64,000 bases of DNA from Adiantum capillus-veneris (GCA_014529385.2 CM043948.1:83756260-83820259); one strand, 5' to 3'; counted from the first letter of the stretch, positions 1 through 11,519 are shown. Program-made: numbers and translations. The notes: generated from the sequence alone by a model not told the origin.

Positions 1-279
1 CCACCGATTTGAACAGATAGTGTTAGTCCTCTTCGGCGACGTAATTGCACGCACTCTTCTACTTTGGAAGAGACTGTGACAATTTCTTCTTGGACTTGGG
101 TGGCAAGATTGGTCATGCTTTCCGTGAGGGTGTGCTCAACCTCCTTTGCTTTGGCGATCCCTATCGTCTTTCTTTTGAGACTCCAAGAAGGAGAGGTGTG
201 TTTCAAGGGCTTTGAGACGCACCTTGAGCTTTGCATTCTCGTCCTTGAGCTCTTGGATTTGGGAGTGGAGGCACTCCAT
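1..279 (-). pseudogene. LINE ORF1-like coiled-coil relic, cut by window edge
   Basis: Read on the minus strand from the ATG at 277-279, this gives a heptad-rich segment with ELKDENAKLKVRLKALETHL and then, after a frame change near 135-150, KEVEHTLTESMTNLATQVQ and a tail ending LSVQIGG at the window edge. The relic at 3918-4640 has the closely similar LSVHIGG after its own coiled coil, so I take both as the same family of LINE ORF1 proteins, whose coiled coil trimerises an RNA-binding protein. The frame change makes it a pseudogene. The rest of the element lies outside the window. Confidence 0.5.
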
Positions 280-711
280 TGGATCCACCCGTGGGGGTGG
301 GTACAAAGAGACCTGTCCTCTTGATCAGGGGGAGAGAGCCTCCACATTGCATCGCCACTTGCAGAAGTTCCTTGAGGCTCTTCCTTCTCCATGGGAATGG
401 GCTCCAAAATTTGGGGTTGATAAATGTTGAATGTGATGCTATTTACTTAGACTGGGCAAACCGGGTGGGCAAAAGTCGAGATGCAAAAAACTTGGAATGA
501 ATGTTGATGTGCAACATCGGGTGTGGCCGAATAATGTCGATTTTGGCCTACGAGACAGCACAGTGGATGGCAATGCCGTGGATGGCTTGGAAGAAGGGGG
601 ACAGGGGTGACGTTGTGGGTGCTAAAGGCGCACTTGTAGGGTTTCCCCTCACCCCAGGTAGGCTGAGGATAGAAAGGAAGAGTTCGAGCTCTGTTTCAGT
701 TGTGGCTAGGG

Positions 712-713
<2 letters not shown>
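280..713. other. No gene seen
   Basis: Open frames here are short and show no family motif. The stretch is probably 5' flank of the ORF1 relic at 1-279, because the coiled-coil reading begins at 279 on the minus strand. Confidence 0.4.
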
Positions 714-752
<39 letters not shown>

Positions 753-782
753 TGGAAGCAGTGGGTAGAGAGGGTGGATTAC

Positions 783-847
<65 letters not shown>

Positions 848-1012
848 AAATGGGGAGGGGATAGAGAGCGAGATTGATAGAGGGAGTGGGATGGAGAGAG
901 TGCATGGAGGGGGTAGAGAGAGTACACCAGCAAGGGGGGATAGAGAGAGAGGAGGTGGGAGGGGGATAGAGAGAGTGAGAGCGGTGGGAGGGGAGGAGAG
1001 TGAGAGAGAAAG

Positions 1013-1049
<37 letters not shown>
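714..1049. repeat. (GA)n microsatellite cluster
   Basis: Three nearly pure GA tracts (about 714-749, 788-843 and 1014-1049) are separated by degenerate GA-rich sequence with GGGA and TAGA variants. Open frames across it read only Arg-Glu on plus and Ser-Leu on minus and are not genes. Confidence 0.95.
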
Positions 1050-1052
<3 letters not shown>

Positions 1053-1099
1053 TAGGAGAGCGAGAGAAGAATATTGAAACAAAGTAGAGAGAAAAAGGT

Positions 1100-1789
1100 G
1101 TTGATTACGAACAAAGTAAGAGAAAGCTGATTTTTTTAAAGAAATTAAAAATATATTATTTTTTATTTAAATATAATATTTTTCAATCTTGCCTAATTCA
1201 TTGGAAGCAAAGCATGAATCAACACATGATGTAGTACATAGTAGCACCCTCACAAGCAACACACAAAGAAATGTGTAAAAAGCGGAGACAAGCACCATCC
1301 AAGGAGGTAGATGTTGCCAAAGCCCGATTGATACGACAACGGTGGAGACTAGAAAATTGCATGAACATAATAGCACGGACGGTCCCAACACCCCACGCAA
1401 AAATCTTACTGAAAGCAAACATGGGAGCTGGTTTGGAGGAGAAGGATTCAAGAGGTGGATATCTTTGTACAATGCATGTACCAGCCCTAGAAAAAGAGCA
1501 CGTCTACACAAGAGGACCGCAAGAAGATTTGAATGCTAGAGGAACACAAAAGGTAAGCTTCTACACAATCCCCCTCCCTCTCCCCCCCCCCCCCCCCCCC
1601 CCCCCCCATTTTTCTTTAACACACACACACACATTAGAAAAGTTAGATTCATAGATTCTGTACCTCTTTCCTGTTTGGTGTAGGTGCTTCTTGCTTGCTC
1701 GGTTGACCTCACTTTGCTTGTTTGCTTGTTTGTTGTAGGCGTGTGATTAGTTCGTAGAAACTTGCTTGCTTGCTTGGTGTGTAATCAGG
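1100..1789. other. No gene seen; poly-C run inside
   Basis: A 127-codon open frame at 1271-1654 has no recognisable domain and runs through a homopolymer of about 26 C (1582-1607) and a short CA tract (about 1620-1633). I see no splice-supported coding exon. Confidence 0.5.
1582..1607. repeat. Poly-C homopolymer, about 26 bp
   Basis: An uninterrupted run of C. Several such runs occur in the window (23471-23484, 23600-23660, 59921-59932, 60137-60158) and poly-G at 18149-18178. Their lengths may be unreliable in an assembly. Confidence 0.9.
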
Positions 1790-2085
1790 GAGAGAGAAAA
1801 AGGAGAGAGGGAGAAAGAGAGATTAGCGTAGATTTAATGGTTGTTGTTAAATTAATATTAATGTAGAGATTAGCATAGATTTTATGATTAATGTTAAATA
1901 GATGTTTAACCAGAGAGAAAATGCCAAATTAAACATCATATAGAGAGACAAAAGGAGAAAAAAATAAACATTAAGTATTAAACATTAGAAAAAGAAAAAA
2001 AGGTATATTATAAAAAGGGTTTAGAGAGAGATTAGAGAGAAAAAGATTCAATTTAGTGTATGTGAAATTAGAGAGTGGAAGAGAG

Positions 2086-2132
<47 letters not shown>

Positions 2133-2654
2133 TAAAATAGTGTAGATTGAATGAGAGAGAGAACAAGAAATATTAGAGAGGAGAAAAAGAGGGATAGAGG
2201 GTGTAGAAAGAGTGGAGATAGAGAGGGAGTAGAGAGAGATTCTTAGATTAGAGAGAGAAACAAGGATAGAGGGTTTAGAGAGAGTGTGCTGAGAGGGAGA
2301 GAGAGTGGATAGAGGGTATAGAGACGGAGATTACGTGGAGAGAGAGTCCAGAATAGAGGATAGAGAGGGTAGAAATAGAGATTAGGTAGAGAGTAGATAG
2401 ATAAGGTTAGGATTTAGAAGGAGATTAGAGTGTAGAGAGGTGTACATAGAGTAGATAGGGTGGGGGTAGAGATTAGGTAGAGAGGGAGAATACATAGAGA
2501 GGAGCAATAGAGAGAGGATAGATATAGAGATTAGATAGAAAATACTAGGATCTAGAAAAATATTAAGGTGTAGAGAGAGGTGTGGAATAGAATAGATAGA
2601 GAGGGTGTAGAGATTAAGTAGATTAGGTAGAGAGTATGTACAGAAGGTGTAGGG

Positions 2655-2699
<45 letters not shown>

Positions 2700-3610
2700 G
2701 TTAGGATGTATAGGGAGAGTATAGAGAGGTTAGGATGTAGATAGAGGGAGTAGATAGAGAGATGCCGGATACATATAGTGTAGAGATAGATAGAGGGATT
2801 AGAGAGAGTGTAGAGATTTACCTGTCTATCTATGTTTAGAGGGTAGATATAGAGATTAGGTAGAGAGTAGATAGATGAGATTAAGATTTAGGAAGAGATT
2901 AAGGTGTCGATAGAGTATATAGAGATTAGGATGTAGAGAGAGGTGTGGATAGAGTATAAAGAGAGGGTGTAGAGTTTAGCTAGAGAGGGAGGATACGTAA
3001 AGAGTGTAGATAGAGATTAAGTAGAGGGTAGACATATAAGGTTAGGATTTAGGAAGAGATTAGGGTTTAGAGAGAGGTGTGGATAGAGTAGATAGAGAGG
3101 ATGTAGAAAGGGAAGATACATAGAGAGATTAGATGTAGAGAGAGAAATTAGGATATAGATAAAGGGAATAGAGATAGTAAGAGATGTGGATAGAGGTTAG
3201 GGTGTAGAGGAAGCGTAGAGAGAGGTTAGGAGTAGAGAGGGTGTAGATAGAGAGATGGAGGATACATAGAGTGTAGAGATAGATAGAGGGGGTAGAGAGA
3301 GTGTAGAGATTTATCTTTCTCTATGTTTAGAAAGTAGAGAGAGGTGTAGATAGAGTAGATAGAGAGGGGGTAGACATTAGGTAGAGAGGGAGGAGACGTA
3401 GAGAGTGTAGATAGAGAGATTAGGTGTAGATACAGCCTCTCTATCTACCACTCTCTATGTCCTTTCTATATACCTCCTCTCTCTACACCCTCTCTATCTA
3501 GGTGTGTAGCTTAGGTAGAGATTAGTGTAAAAAGAGAGGTAAATAGATGGCTAATAATATTCTATCTACCTCTCTCTCTCTATGCCCTCTTTCTCTCTCT
3601 CTGCAACATT
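1790..3610. repeat. Degenerate GA-rich minisatellite
   Basis: About 1.8 kb is strongly purine-biased on the plus strand and is built from imperfect copies of phrases such as GTAGAGATTAGGTAGAGAG and GATTTAGGAAGAGATTA. Purer GA tracts lie at about 2091-2128 and 2659-2693. Near 3430-3490 and 3560-3600 the bias flips and the complementary phrase (CTCTCTATCTAC) appears, so the right end can fold back on the body. No coding frame survives. A microsatellite that drifted into a longer-period repeat is the simplest reading. Confidence 0.85.
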
Positions 3611-3917
3611 ACAACCCTAGACTTTTCTTTCTTGCTTCGTCCTCAGTGTGCCCCTCAGCGAGGGGCTACCTTGTGGGAGAGTGTTAACACATCCTTGCCC
3701 TCCCAACCAACACCGCTTTTCCCACACATCTATTCATTCCCACAATTCCGGCTTTGTTCAAGCTACCCACAACCCTGACTTTGTTCAATTAGCCCGACCT
3801 CGACTCTGCCCGAGCTGCCCTCAACTCTTAGAGTCATCTTGAGCATTGACTTTGCCTCTATTCAAGCTACCTGTGACTCTCTAGTAGTGATGCTTTGAGT
3901 CTCTTCCTAGGAAGCAT

Positions 3918-4640
3918 GTGCCTCTCATGGCTACTCAAGCCTCATCTCAAGGGATAGAGCTGAAGCATAGACTCATCGCCATCGAGGCTCGACTCACCAC
4001 AGTAGAGAACCGCAAAAAGGAAGAGATGGAACACATGGAAATCAAGCTCAATAACAAAAAGGTGGAAGTAGAGACCACATTCACAAAGGAGGTCAAAACC
4101 CAAGTGTAGGATATCATCTTTTGTAACGTTGAAGGCTGTGTAGTGTCCACGCTATGTGAACGACAATGCCAAGAGGATATGGCCCTCAGTGTTCACATTG
4201 GCGGGCTTCCAAGCAAGCGGAAAGGGAAGGGGGACCTCAAGCTCAATAACACAAAGGTGGAAGAAGATACCATCCTCACAAAGGAGATCAAAACCCAAGT
4301 GCAAGATATCATCTTTGGTAAGGTTGAAGATCGTGTAGTGTCCATGCTACGTGAACGACAATGCCAAGAGGATATTGCCTTGAATGTTCCATGATTCCTT
4401 TTCTCACATCCAAACAATAGCTCACATGGTACAATGGGATCAACCACTATCACCTCTCTTACACACGAACATCGCACCAACCATGTAATCCTCACTTTCA
4501 AGACCAAGGCAGATCAAATCAAACTCCTTGAGCAATTGAGGCTTCTCAAGGACACCAAATTTTGGTTTGCAAAAGATCTAGCACCCGCCTACTCAAACAG
4601 AAGAAGGAAGAACTCCAAAAGATGTGAGAAGCGCACACAA
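3918..4640 (+). pseudogene. ORF1-only LINE relic with internal duplication
   Basis: One reading frame from 3918 to about 4640 encodes a coiled coil (ELKHRLIAIEARLTTVENRK), a second helical block, and an RRM-like end (NHVILTFKTKADQIKLLEQL), the layout of LINE ORF1 RNA-binding proteins. It carries a TAG at about 4108 and a TGA at about 4393. A 195-bp block is tandemly repeated in frame: the copies starting near 4041 and 4236 both read KLNN.KVE...TKE.KTQV and then ERQCQED.AL. No endonuclease or reverse transcriptase follows, so it is an ORF1-only derivative or a truncated remnant. Confidence 0.6.
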
Positions 4641-4795
4641 TAGGAAAATGGTCAGTTTATCGATAAGGTAAAGCCATTATCCAGAAATTTTGAACTCCCA
4701 AACCGGCTCCCCCCTCACCTACCCCTTCTTAGATTTTGTTCAATTCATCTTATCTTCCCTTATCACACCTCGCTAGACCCTTATTCCTTAATTTA

Positions 4796-4905
4796 AATGT
4801 ATCCAGCAACCCCTTTATTCAGAAGGAACTTTGTAATGTTTTGTTTTTGTTCCCATAGGTCATATCTGACCTTTGTGGATGATAATTCAATGTATTTTGT
4901 CTATC
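4796..4905 (+). mobile_element. Possible LINE 3' tail
   Basis: After the ORF1 relic, the order TTGTAA, then CATAGGTCA, then CCTTTG and GATGATAAT resembles in spacing the 3' tail of the LINE at 28501-28596 (TTGTAAC, CATAGGTCAC, CCTTTTGAAGA). Similarity is patchy. It does not end in (TC)n but in a short TATC-rich stretch. Confidence 0.35.
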
Positions 4906-4909
4906 TATA

Positions 4910-5340
4910 TCTACCTATCATAGATGTCATAATGAGCAGAATGCATAATCATTGAGAATACCAAATGGAAACTAACACGCACAGAGAAAATATCCTAGCG
5001 AGGTAGAGAAGTAGGTCCCATATGCAATCCACCAAAGTGTTCAAACTATTATTTTCCCTAGGCAGCTTGGAGGCAAGGAGCAGCCACATGTGTTCAAACT
5101 TGTCTGAGACCAAACATGTTGAAATGCATGCATGTATTAAGGAGAAAATGAGCTTGTATGAGTCAATTGGCACAAACATGGCAATGGAAATGACAATGCT
5201 ACAAAGTGTCAAACCCCTTGAAATAAATGGAGCTTGTGAGAGCAGAGTATTAAGAAGAAGCGACCAATATTTTGATGATGTGAACTATGTGCTTGAATAA
5301 GATAGGCATAGACCACATGACTTTATGCAGGTCAACAATA
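4910..5340. other. No gene seen
   Basis: Overlapping open frames on both strands (4949-5212 and 5022-5300) lack any family motif and mirror each other. I treat them as chance. Confidence 0.5.
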
Positions 5341-5441
5341 AAGATGCTCATCTATGCCATCCAAATTGGATGGACCAAATGCTCTCAAGATGCTCATCTG
5401 GGCCATCAAAATTGGATGGACCATATGAGCATCTTTATTTT
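5341..5441. repeat. 46-bp tandem repeat forming a hairpin
   Basis: Two copies of a unit containing GATGCTCAT followed by CCATC and GGATGG start near 5343 and 5389. The second is closed by the reverse complement ATGAGCATC near 5433-5441, giving a 9-bp perfect outer stem and an inner CCATC/GATGG stem. It could be a small foldback element. Confidence 0.6.
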
Positions 5442-5464
5442 TTAAACTCCATATGGCAATAATA

Positions 5465-5560
5465 TGCACGATAATATACAAGTAATATGCACGGTAATAT
5501 ATGAGGTAATATGTGCGGCAATATGCGTGGTAACATGCACGGTAATAATCGTGACTACGT
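5465..5560. repeat. Short minisatellite, 13-14 bp unit
   Basis: Imperfect units of the type GGTAATATGCAC recur about six times. A similar AT/GT minisatellite occurs at 62730-62860. Confidence 0.6.
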
Positions 5561-5975
5561 TACCACATCTATTGGCGCGTATATTGTTGTTAAACCATTA
5601 CCGCGTCCTTTGCCGCTATTATTGTCGCACATGCAATATTTTCTCTTTCTATTTTTCTTTATTAATCTGCGGCAATGCTAGCAGTTTTGGAATTTTCCTC
5701 TTATAGTGACTCCTAAAAATATAAAGGAGAAAATACCCCAGGACTGGTGACAGGCCCGTTAACTACGTAATGTCTCTCTGTATTCAAAGTGAAAATGTCA
5801 GGTTGGCTTTTGCCGAACATTTTACCCATTTCAAGGCATTTTTTTAGTTTTCTCGGATAAAAAATTTTAGTTACCCTTCAAAAAATACACTATAATGCCA
5901 AGAAAACCATAATATCTTGGAAATTTGAAGGACAATGGTGTCCCTAGTGTGTTGAAGTCCCCATGAGCTCGACAG

Positions 5976-5979
<4 letters not shown>
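5561..5979. other. No gene seen
   Basis: AT-rich sequence without coding or repeat signature that I can recognise. Confidence 0.4.
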
Positions 5980-6013
<34 letters not shown>

Positions 6014-6104
6014 CACATATTGGCAATGTGATGGTCTTTCTCTCTCTCATGGTCACTAACATGGATAACAATCCCTTCGTTTGTGTGCATGTCCTCGAGC
6101 CGAG

Positions 6105-6154
<50 letters not shown>
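5980..6154. repeat. Paired (TC)n tracts with duplicated flank
   Basis: (TC)n at about 5980-6009 and 6107-6154. Each is followed by CATACACATAT.GGCAATGTGAT and, after a pyrimidine stretch, by CATGGTCACTAACATG, so the segment has been duplicated together with its microsatellite. Confidence 0.85.
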
Positions 6155-6157
<3 letters not shown>

Positions 6158-7100
6158 CACATATAGGCAATGTGATTTCTTTCTCTCTTTCATGGTCACT
6201 AACATGCATAGCAGCCCCTTCGTTTGCATGCATGTCCTCAAGCCGAGATAGTCCCATGTCAACGCATGGACATGCAAGCCTTCTCCTTTTTCTCAACCTC
6301 TTCAAAAAAATACAAATTTGTACAATTTTTTAAAAACATACCAATATTGGTTTTGAAACAAAGTGAGCAGGCACGAAGGCCTGCTAAGTTAAGGGAGATG
6401 AAAAAAAGTAAGTTTAAATATGTACTTACAATCATATGAAATTTTTATTGTGTTTTAATATAAAATAGTATTATCTATTATACATATATAATCACAAATG
6501 GTTTGTATATCACAAAGGGTCCCACTTAAATAATGTGAAAGGTGCACATTTCACATCAACATTTTGAGACAACATAAAATGAGAAGGAAATAAAATTAAA
6601 AATTAAAACATACCAAAAAGGTGAATGCAACTTTAGAAAATAGCATTTGAAAGACTTAGATTTCTTTTCAATCACAAACTTTTAAGCCTCCTTGGGGTCA
6701 CTTGTCAAGCAATGAAAATTAAACGACTTCACCCATAGTGCCCTTAGTCCTTTAACAAGCCAAAATCCCCCTTGAAAAGACAAAGCCAAATATACTTAGA
6801 AATCGGATTTTCATTAAATTACAAAATCTTCACCAAAATTATCATTTTTTATTAGGTGCACTTAGACTCTACATTTATTCCATGTAGACTAAAAAGTCTG
6901 TTGAATTTCCATTGTGAAAAGACTTTTAATTTCATACGATATTAACCTTCACGTTTGCATTTTAAATCTTATCCTTTAATTTTGTATCTTAAATTAGATA
7001 TTTTGTAAGGCTTTCTTTGAAGTGAACCAATGCATGACAAGTGGAGGTCCTCTCCTTCCTTGAAGTTTTTAAGCTCCTCAATATATAGAGTAGATATAGA
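6050..7100 (+). repeat. Dispersed repeat family R1, copy 1
   Basis: Starting at CATGGTCACTAACATG beside a (TC)n tract, this shares several collinear blocks with 13923-14430: a TCCTCAA..GA block, an A/T-rich AAATTTGTA block, and a final block containing CATGTGGAGGTCCT-like sequence, TCCTTCCTTGAA and a TATAGAGTAGA-like tract. About 500 bp between blocks is absent from copy 2. No coding capacity. It could be a non-autonomous element or an old LTR. Confidence 0.65.
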
Positions 7101-7149
7101 CCTAAATGCTTGATGAGTTAGAGATTTTTTACTTAAAGAGTTTCACATC

Positions 7150-8789
7150 ACCTATCTTTTGATATGGTTGGAATGGATTATTCCAAATTCTCTAAACAAG
7201 AATGTATATTGATTCATCTAGATTTGGATAAGGCTTACGATAGAATAGCATCATCCTTTGTGTAAGAAACATTGAGCCACTTGGGGTTCACACAAATATG
7301 CTAAACAATGCTCACCCTTGGCAAAGGTAGCTCGTCCAAGCTTCTCTTCAACTCAAGATTGTTCAGCTCCTTTCATGTCAAGAGATCCATTTGTCAAAGT
7401 TGTCCCTTGGCTCCTCTTTGGTTTGTTGCATGCACTCACCCTCTAATAGCTTTGTTGGAGCAGGTAATAGCAAGGGGAAAGATCCAAGGATTGAAAATCC
7501 AATAAAGAAACCAAATTCTCATAAAGATGTTTGCAGAGAACTCATTACTGTTTTTGCAAGCTGAACAAAACGATGTCAGGCAGGCATTGGAACTAGTCCA
7601 AAGTTTTGCAGCAGCATCTAGTTCTCGATGTATCATTGAGAAGTCGAGATTAATAGATCTCTTTAAAGATGACAATTTTAACTATGCTGGATGGACTAGA
7701 AAGATTGTTAAGAGCGGAAATATCTTTAGACACTTGGCAGTATCTATGGGAGAGGGGATGATCTTCAAACAAGACTTCGATTGGTTTTAGAATTGCCTTA
7801 AACACAAGATGAAAAGATCAGAATTTATCTTATTTCCGTTTCATTGTCCAGAAAGAATCTTTAACATCTTCCTCGTATCATACATTACCTTTGCCTCTCC
7901 TTTCCTCAAATTATCTTAACAGAATTAGAAGGCATTATTCAAGCCCATCAAGGAGTTCCTAAGGAGAAACACAGTAATTGAAAGTAGGCCGTGGAAATGG
8001 GGTAACTGGGAAAACATGGCAAATCCAAAGAATGAGGGAGATTTGGGCATCCTCAAACCTTCCATTCACAGTGAGGCCCTTTGTGCAAAATTATTTTGAA
8101 CTCGGACTGAATCTGATGAGAGTTGGGCCTGTATGGCTAGGGAAATGGTAATAAGTGCAAATCTGAGATCTAGAGGGGTAAGTGGTTGAATTTTCAATTT
8201 GCAAAACAGACTTTTTCCCCTCAAAGGAATGTAGTTAGAGCTAGGGGCCTTCAACAGTAAATTTGTAGGAAAATGTTGCAAAGCAGCCTCCACACTTATA
8301 TGGGGGGATGAAGAGACTAGATACTGGAAAAACACTGCTCTGCATCTATATCCTTGGGGGCTTATCCTACAAGATCTTGTTCTCAATCACCATTGGACTG
8401 AGATTGCAAGATGACTCAACAACAAAGGGTTTGGCACCTTGGCCGCTTTATTGAATCATTATGAAGGAGGATGACACTCTCTCAAACAATTGAAAGAGGT
8501 CAATAGCCTTACTCTACATGAAGAGGTCCTTGTTGTAGACTCTTGGATTTCCTATCCCACATCTTTCTCCCACTTTTCTCTACGGGAGTGAAGCGGAAGG
8601 CGTGGACGTGGCCCGAGGAAAAGTCATTTTATTCTCCCTCAACAAAGAGCATTTATGAGAAACTAGCTTTCTTTAAGTACTGGGTTGGACATCTCAACAA
8701 AACTTGGTCCAAAAAGTGGAGCATGTTTAAATGGAGCCAGGTGTTGGAAAACATTTTGCACTCTGAATGCAAAAATGAGCAAAAATTCT
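7150..8789 (+). pseudogene. Degenerate LINE reverse transcriptase
   Basis: In pieces across frames I read motifs of a non-LTR reverse transcriptase in order: LDLDKAYDRI near 7205, CQSCPLAP near 7395 (family form QGCPLSP or QGCPLAP), FAENSLLFLQAEQ near 7528 at the catalytic FADD box with the second Asp replaced, IIEKSRLI after it, then KGNIFRHL-like sequence and a GDLGILKPSIHSEALCAKL segment near 8040. Several stops and frame changes interrupt it. It ends abruptly where the LTR at 8790 begins, so it was probably the insertion target of that element. Confidence 0.7.
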
Positions 8790-9110
8790 TGTAAAGTGTG
8801 AGCTTTGTCCTAAAGTGTGAGTCAAGGACGGAAGAGTGGAATTATCCCATATGTTGTGGAGCAAGGATCTAGAGCTACTTAAAGCTCATTTCATGAATTA
8901 ATAAACACAACTCTATTTTGCACTACATACTTGTCTATGGTGAGCTTGTGCTAAGCTAAGTCAATACTCAAGATTGTGTTTATGAGTCCAAGCTAATTCT
9001 ATCTTGGAACCTAATTCACTTGAGTGATAACCTTGCTTACACACACACTCACACATTGACGCTATGTTTCTCTTTCATCCACCATAGCTAGCATGATCCC
9101 ATTCCCAACA
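8790..9110 (+). repeat. 5' LTR of gag-only element
   Basis: Begins TGTAAAGTGTGAGCTTTG and ends CCCAACA, the TG...CA form expected of an LTR. It aligns end to end with 11608-11882 apart from a short duplicated phrase (GTGAGCTTTGTC) in the 3' copy and the 3' truncation. Confidence 0.9.
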
Positions 9111-9112
9111 AT

Positions 9113-9127
9113 AGGTATCAGAGCTTG
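9113..9127 (+). other. Primer binding site
   Basis: AGGTATCAGAGCTTGG directly after the LTR matches the usual plant retrotransposon site complementary to initiator methionine tRNA (TGGTATCAGAGC) with one change. Confidence 0.8.
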
Positions 9128-10308
9128 GGTATGCTAGCTAGGTTCTCTATTATGTATTTGCATGTTTGTACAATTAGCATTAATTAATCATCATTAGCTA
9201 GATCAATTAGGTTTGCTCTTTAATTACATAACACATGCCCAATTACTATTCCATTGGCTAGCATGAGCATGTTCTTGAGCTAAAGACTCTTGGGCCACTA
9301 CTCACTTGCCAATTGGAAGCCTAATTAGCATTAGAGTACGTTAATTTAGCCATTAGAAACTTGCATTTTGCATTTAAAATCTGCTCCTCATTTGAGCAAA
9401 ATTGGCATTCACCATTGGTATGTGTGCGTAGCCCCATTCAAGTGCTTTCCATCAAGCCGATCCATGCTCAAATCGCCCTTCATTTGCACATTCTAGAGCT
9501 TGATTGATTTTTCTCTTGAACACTCCCACTCTCTGGATTTTATGCAGAATAATTTTCAGAGGTCTTGTTTAGTGTGTGTGGTGCATTTAATGCCAAAGAG
9601 GAAATTCTTCCTTTTTTTTTGTCTTGAGAAGGCAAATATGCCTACAAACCGTGTGAACCTCCTATTTTTTTGGGACTTGACCACCCTTTTTGAGGGGCCA
9701 TACCACAAAAGGCTTGGGCACCCACTCGTAGACCGCAAGCGGTGCGGTAAATCACATTGCAGCAGATTTCAGGTCCACCACCGGCCGGCTGCGAGTCAAA
9801 ACTAACATCCGGTGGCCTTGTTGCCTGCACCCCACTGGCGAACGGCCGCACAGCAAGTAACTTCCCTCCGAACGGCGACTGCCCGCGCGCATGGCCCGAC
9901 TGGCTGTCCTGTTGCCCGTGCATGCCCGACTCTGCCCCGCTTGTCCGACTGGAGCCCGCCCAGCCTGACCCGGCCTGCTCGAGGTGCCCGAAGCCGTTTA
10001 AAACCCCCTTCCCACGCCCCTGAAGCTCTTAAACTCCCAAAGGAAATCTTGTCCCCCCTTTTCCCCAAAGCTTCACACAACCCCGACCACCACAAGTGGA
10101 GCCCTTTCCCACCTACAGCAGAAACAGAGTATTCGGCAGCAGTTTTTTTTTTAAAGCCAAGTCATCAAAGCTATATTGAACCTAAGAGATTCAAAAGGGC
10201 TTTCGGAAGCATTCAAAGGCGGTTTTTCATCGAGCTTCAAGCCAGGACTTCCAAGAAGTCAAAGAACAGTTTTTTTTGGTGAAGAGGAGCTTCACAAAAA
10301 ACTTAAAG

Positions 10309-10311
<3 letters not shown>
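9128..10311 (+). other. Leader of gag-only element, GC-rich insert
   Basis: Between primer site and gag lies 1.4 kb without retroviral domains. The part at about 9757-10070 is far more GC-rich than its surroundings and gives open frames on both strands (for example 9812-10282) rich in Pro, Ala and Arg. That is what GC-rich sequence does by chance and I see no domain. It may be captured host sequence. Confidence 0.5.

Positions 10312-10370
<59 letters not shown>
10312..10370. repeat. (TC)n microsatellite
   Basis: About 29 TC units inside the leader of the gag-only element, roughly 140 bp before the gag start. Confidence 0.95.
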
Positions 10371-10373
<3 letters not shown>

Positions 10374-10508
10374 GCAATAAATCTTAAAATTTGCAACCAA
10401 GCACAAAATTTTGTAAATAAATTTTATATCATCAACTGTGCTCGTGTAAAGAGGTAGTAGACACTGGCTAGGAGAGTCTCCTAAGCTAAGACCCCTCTAT
10501 TAGCACAA

Positions 10509-11519
10509 ATGGGGGACAAGGGAATAGAAAAATTCAACGGGGAAGGTTTTCACACCTGGCCAACGAAATTAAGAGGATATCTTATGAAAAAATGTTTGTG
10601 GTCTGTCATCAGCACTTCCTTAGAGCAACAAGCAGAACCCGATGGAGGGCACACTAGGGCATCTACACTCATAGCAAGTGCACAGAATTTGGCCAAAGAC
10701 GAACAAGCGTTAGGAATCATCATCACCTCCTTGCATGACAATTATGTGCATTTCATAGACGAATGTACGCATGCACATGATGCATAGCATGTTTTAGAAA
10801 GAAACTTTGGAGCCAGGGCCAAAAGAAGTAAAGTTAGTCTCAAAAGACAACTTTACAAGATCGCCATGATTGAAGGGGAGGACATTGCTAGCCTAGTAAA
10901 TAGGCTTAAAAGCATTGTCACACAACTCACTTACATCCAGGTTGAAGTACCAGAAGACGACAAAGTGGCCATACTATTAAGTGCACTTCCATCTTCTTAT
11001 GACCACTTAGTCACAATTCTTGAAGAAAAAGAACCAACTCCACCTTTTCAAGATGTCATCAACTTAGTCCAAACAGAAGAAACAAAGCAAAGAGGTTCAT
11101 TAACTCCATCAGGAGGGGCCTTTATCACAACATCCTCAAGGGAAAGACATTCACCATCAACATCATCAACCGGAAGAAAGTGTTATGAATGTGGAAGAAT
11201 GGGACACGTAGCAAAATACTGTTACACAAACAATCCTTGCAAAAAATGTGGTAAGAAGGGACACCCACCTTCTCGATGCTACTCAAATGGAGGCAGTACC
11301 AGTGGAGAAAGTAGCAGTAGCAGAAGCAACAGCAGAAGCTGCGAAGGCAAGAGACCTAACAAAGGATCAGCTCACATAGTAGAAGACAAAGGAGAGACCA
11401 ACCTTGTCTTTATGAATGCGTACTTTGAAGATGCAGCCTCTCTACTTGTAGGGGAGGACTTTTATTTTCTTGTGTGGATATTATCATCTTATGTGGATTT
11501 TGTCAGCCTGTGGGGATAA
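10509..11519 (+). CDS. Copia-type Gag, one internal stop
   Basis: Gag forms the virus-like particle and binds element RNA. The N-terminus reads GDKGIEKFNGEGFHTW, the copia-type gag opening around a conserved Trp. The frame continues through a TAG at about 10786 (A-TAG-HVLERNFG, consistent with a single C-to-T change from CAG) into the UBN2-like body (LPSSYDHLVTILEE) and two CCHC zinc knuckles, CYECGRMGHVAKYC and CKKCGKKGHPPSRC, near 11180-11280. A Ser-rich tail follows. Two knuckles is unusual for copia Gag, which mostly has one. The start at 10509 is the first ATG before the conserved block. Confidence 0.8.

Noticed and set aside
774-1052. Arg-Glu and Ser-Leu repeat open frames over GA/TC tracts (also at 5944-6162, 28585-28944, 58968-59525, 59201-59410)
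   Set aside because: They are the translation of dinucleotide repeats in any frame and have no sequence outside the repeat that looks coding.
1271-1654. 127-codon plus-strand open frame
   Set aside because: It runs through a 26-C homopolymer and a CA tract and contains no domain or conserved motif.
9113-9127. tRNA gene fragment (also 30348 and 49948)
   Set aside because: Only the 3' acceptor complement is present next to an LTR, so these are primer binding sites. No complete tRNA cloverleaf was found by eye in the window.
9812-10282. 156-codon open frame in the gag-only element leader
   Set aside because: GC-rich sequence lowers stop frequency on both strands; overlapping frames of similar length exist on the minus strand and no domain is visible.
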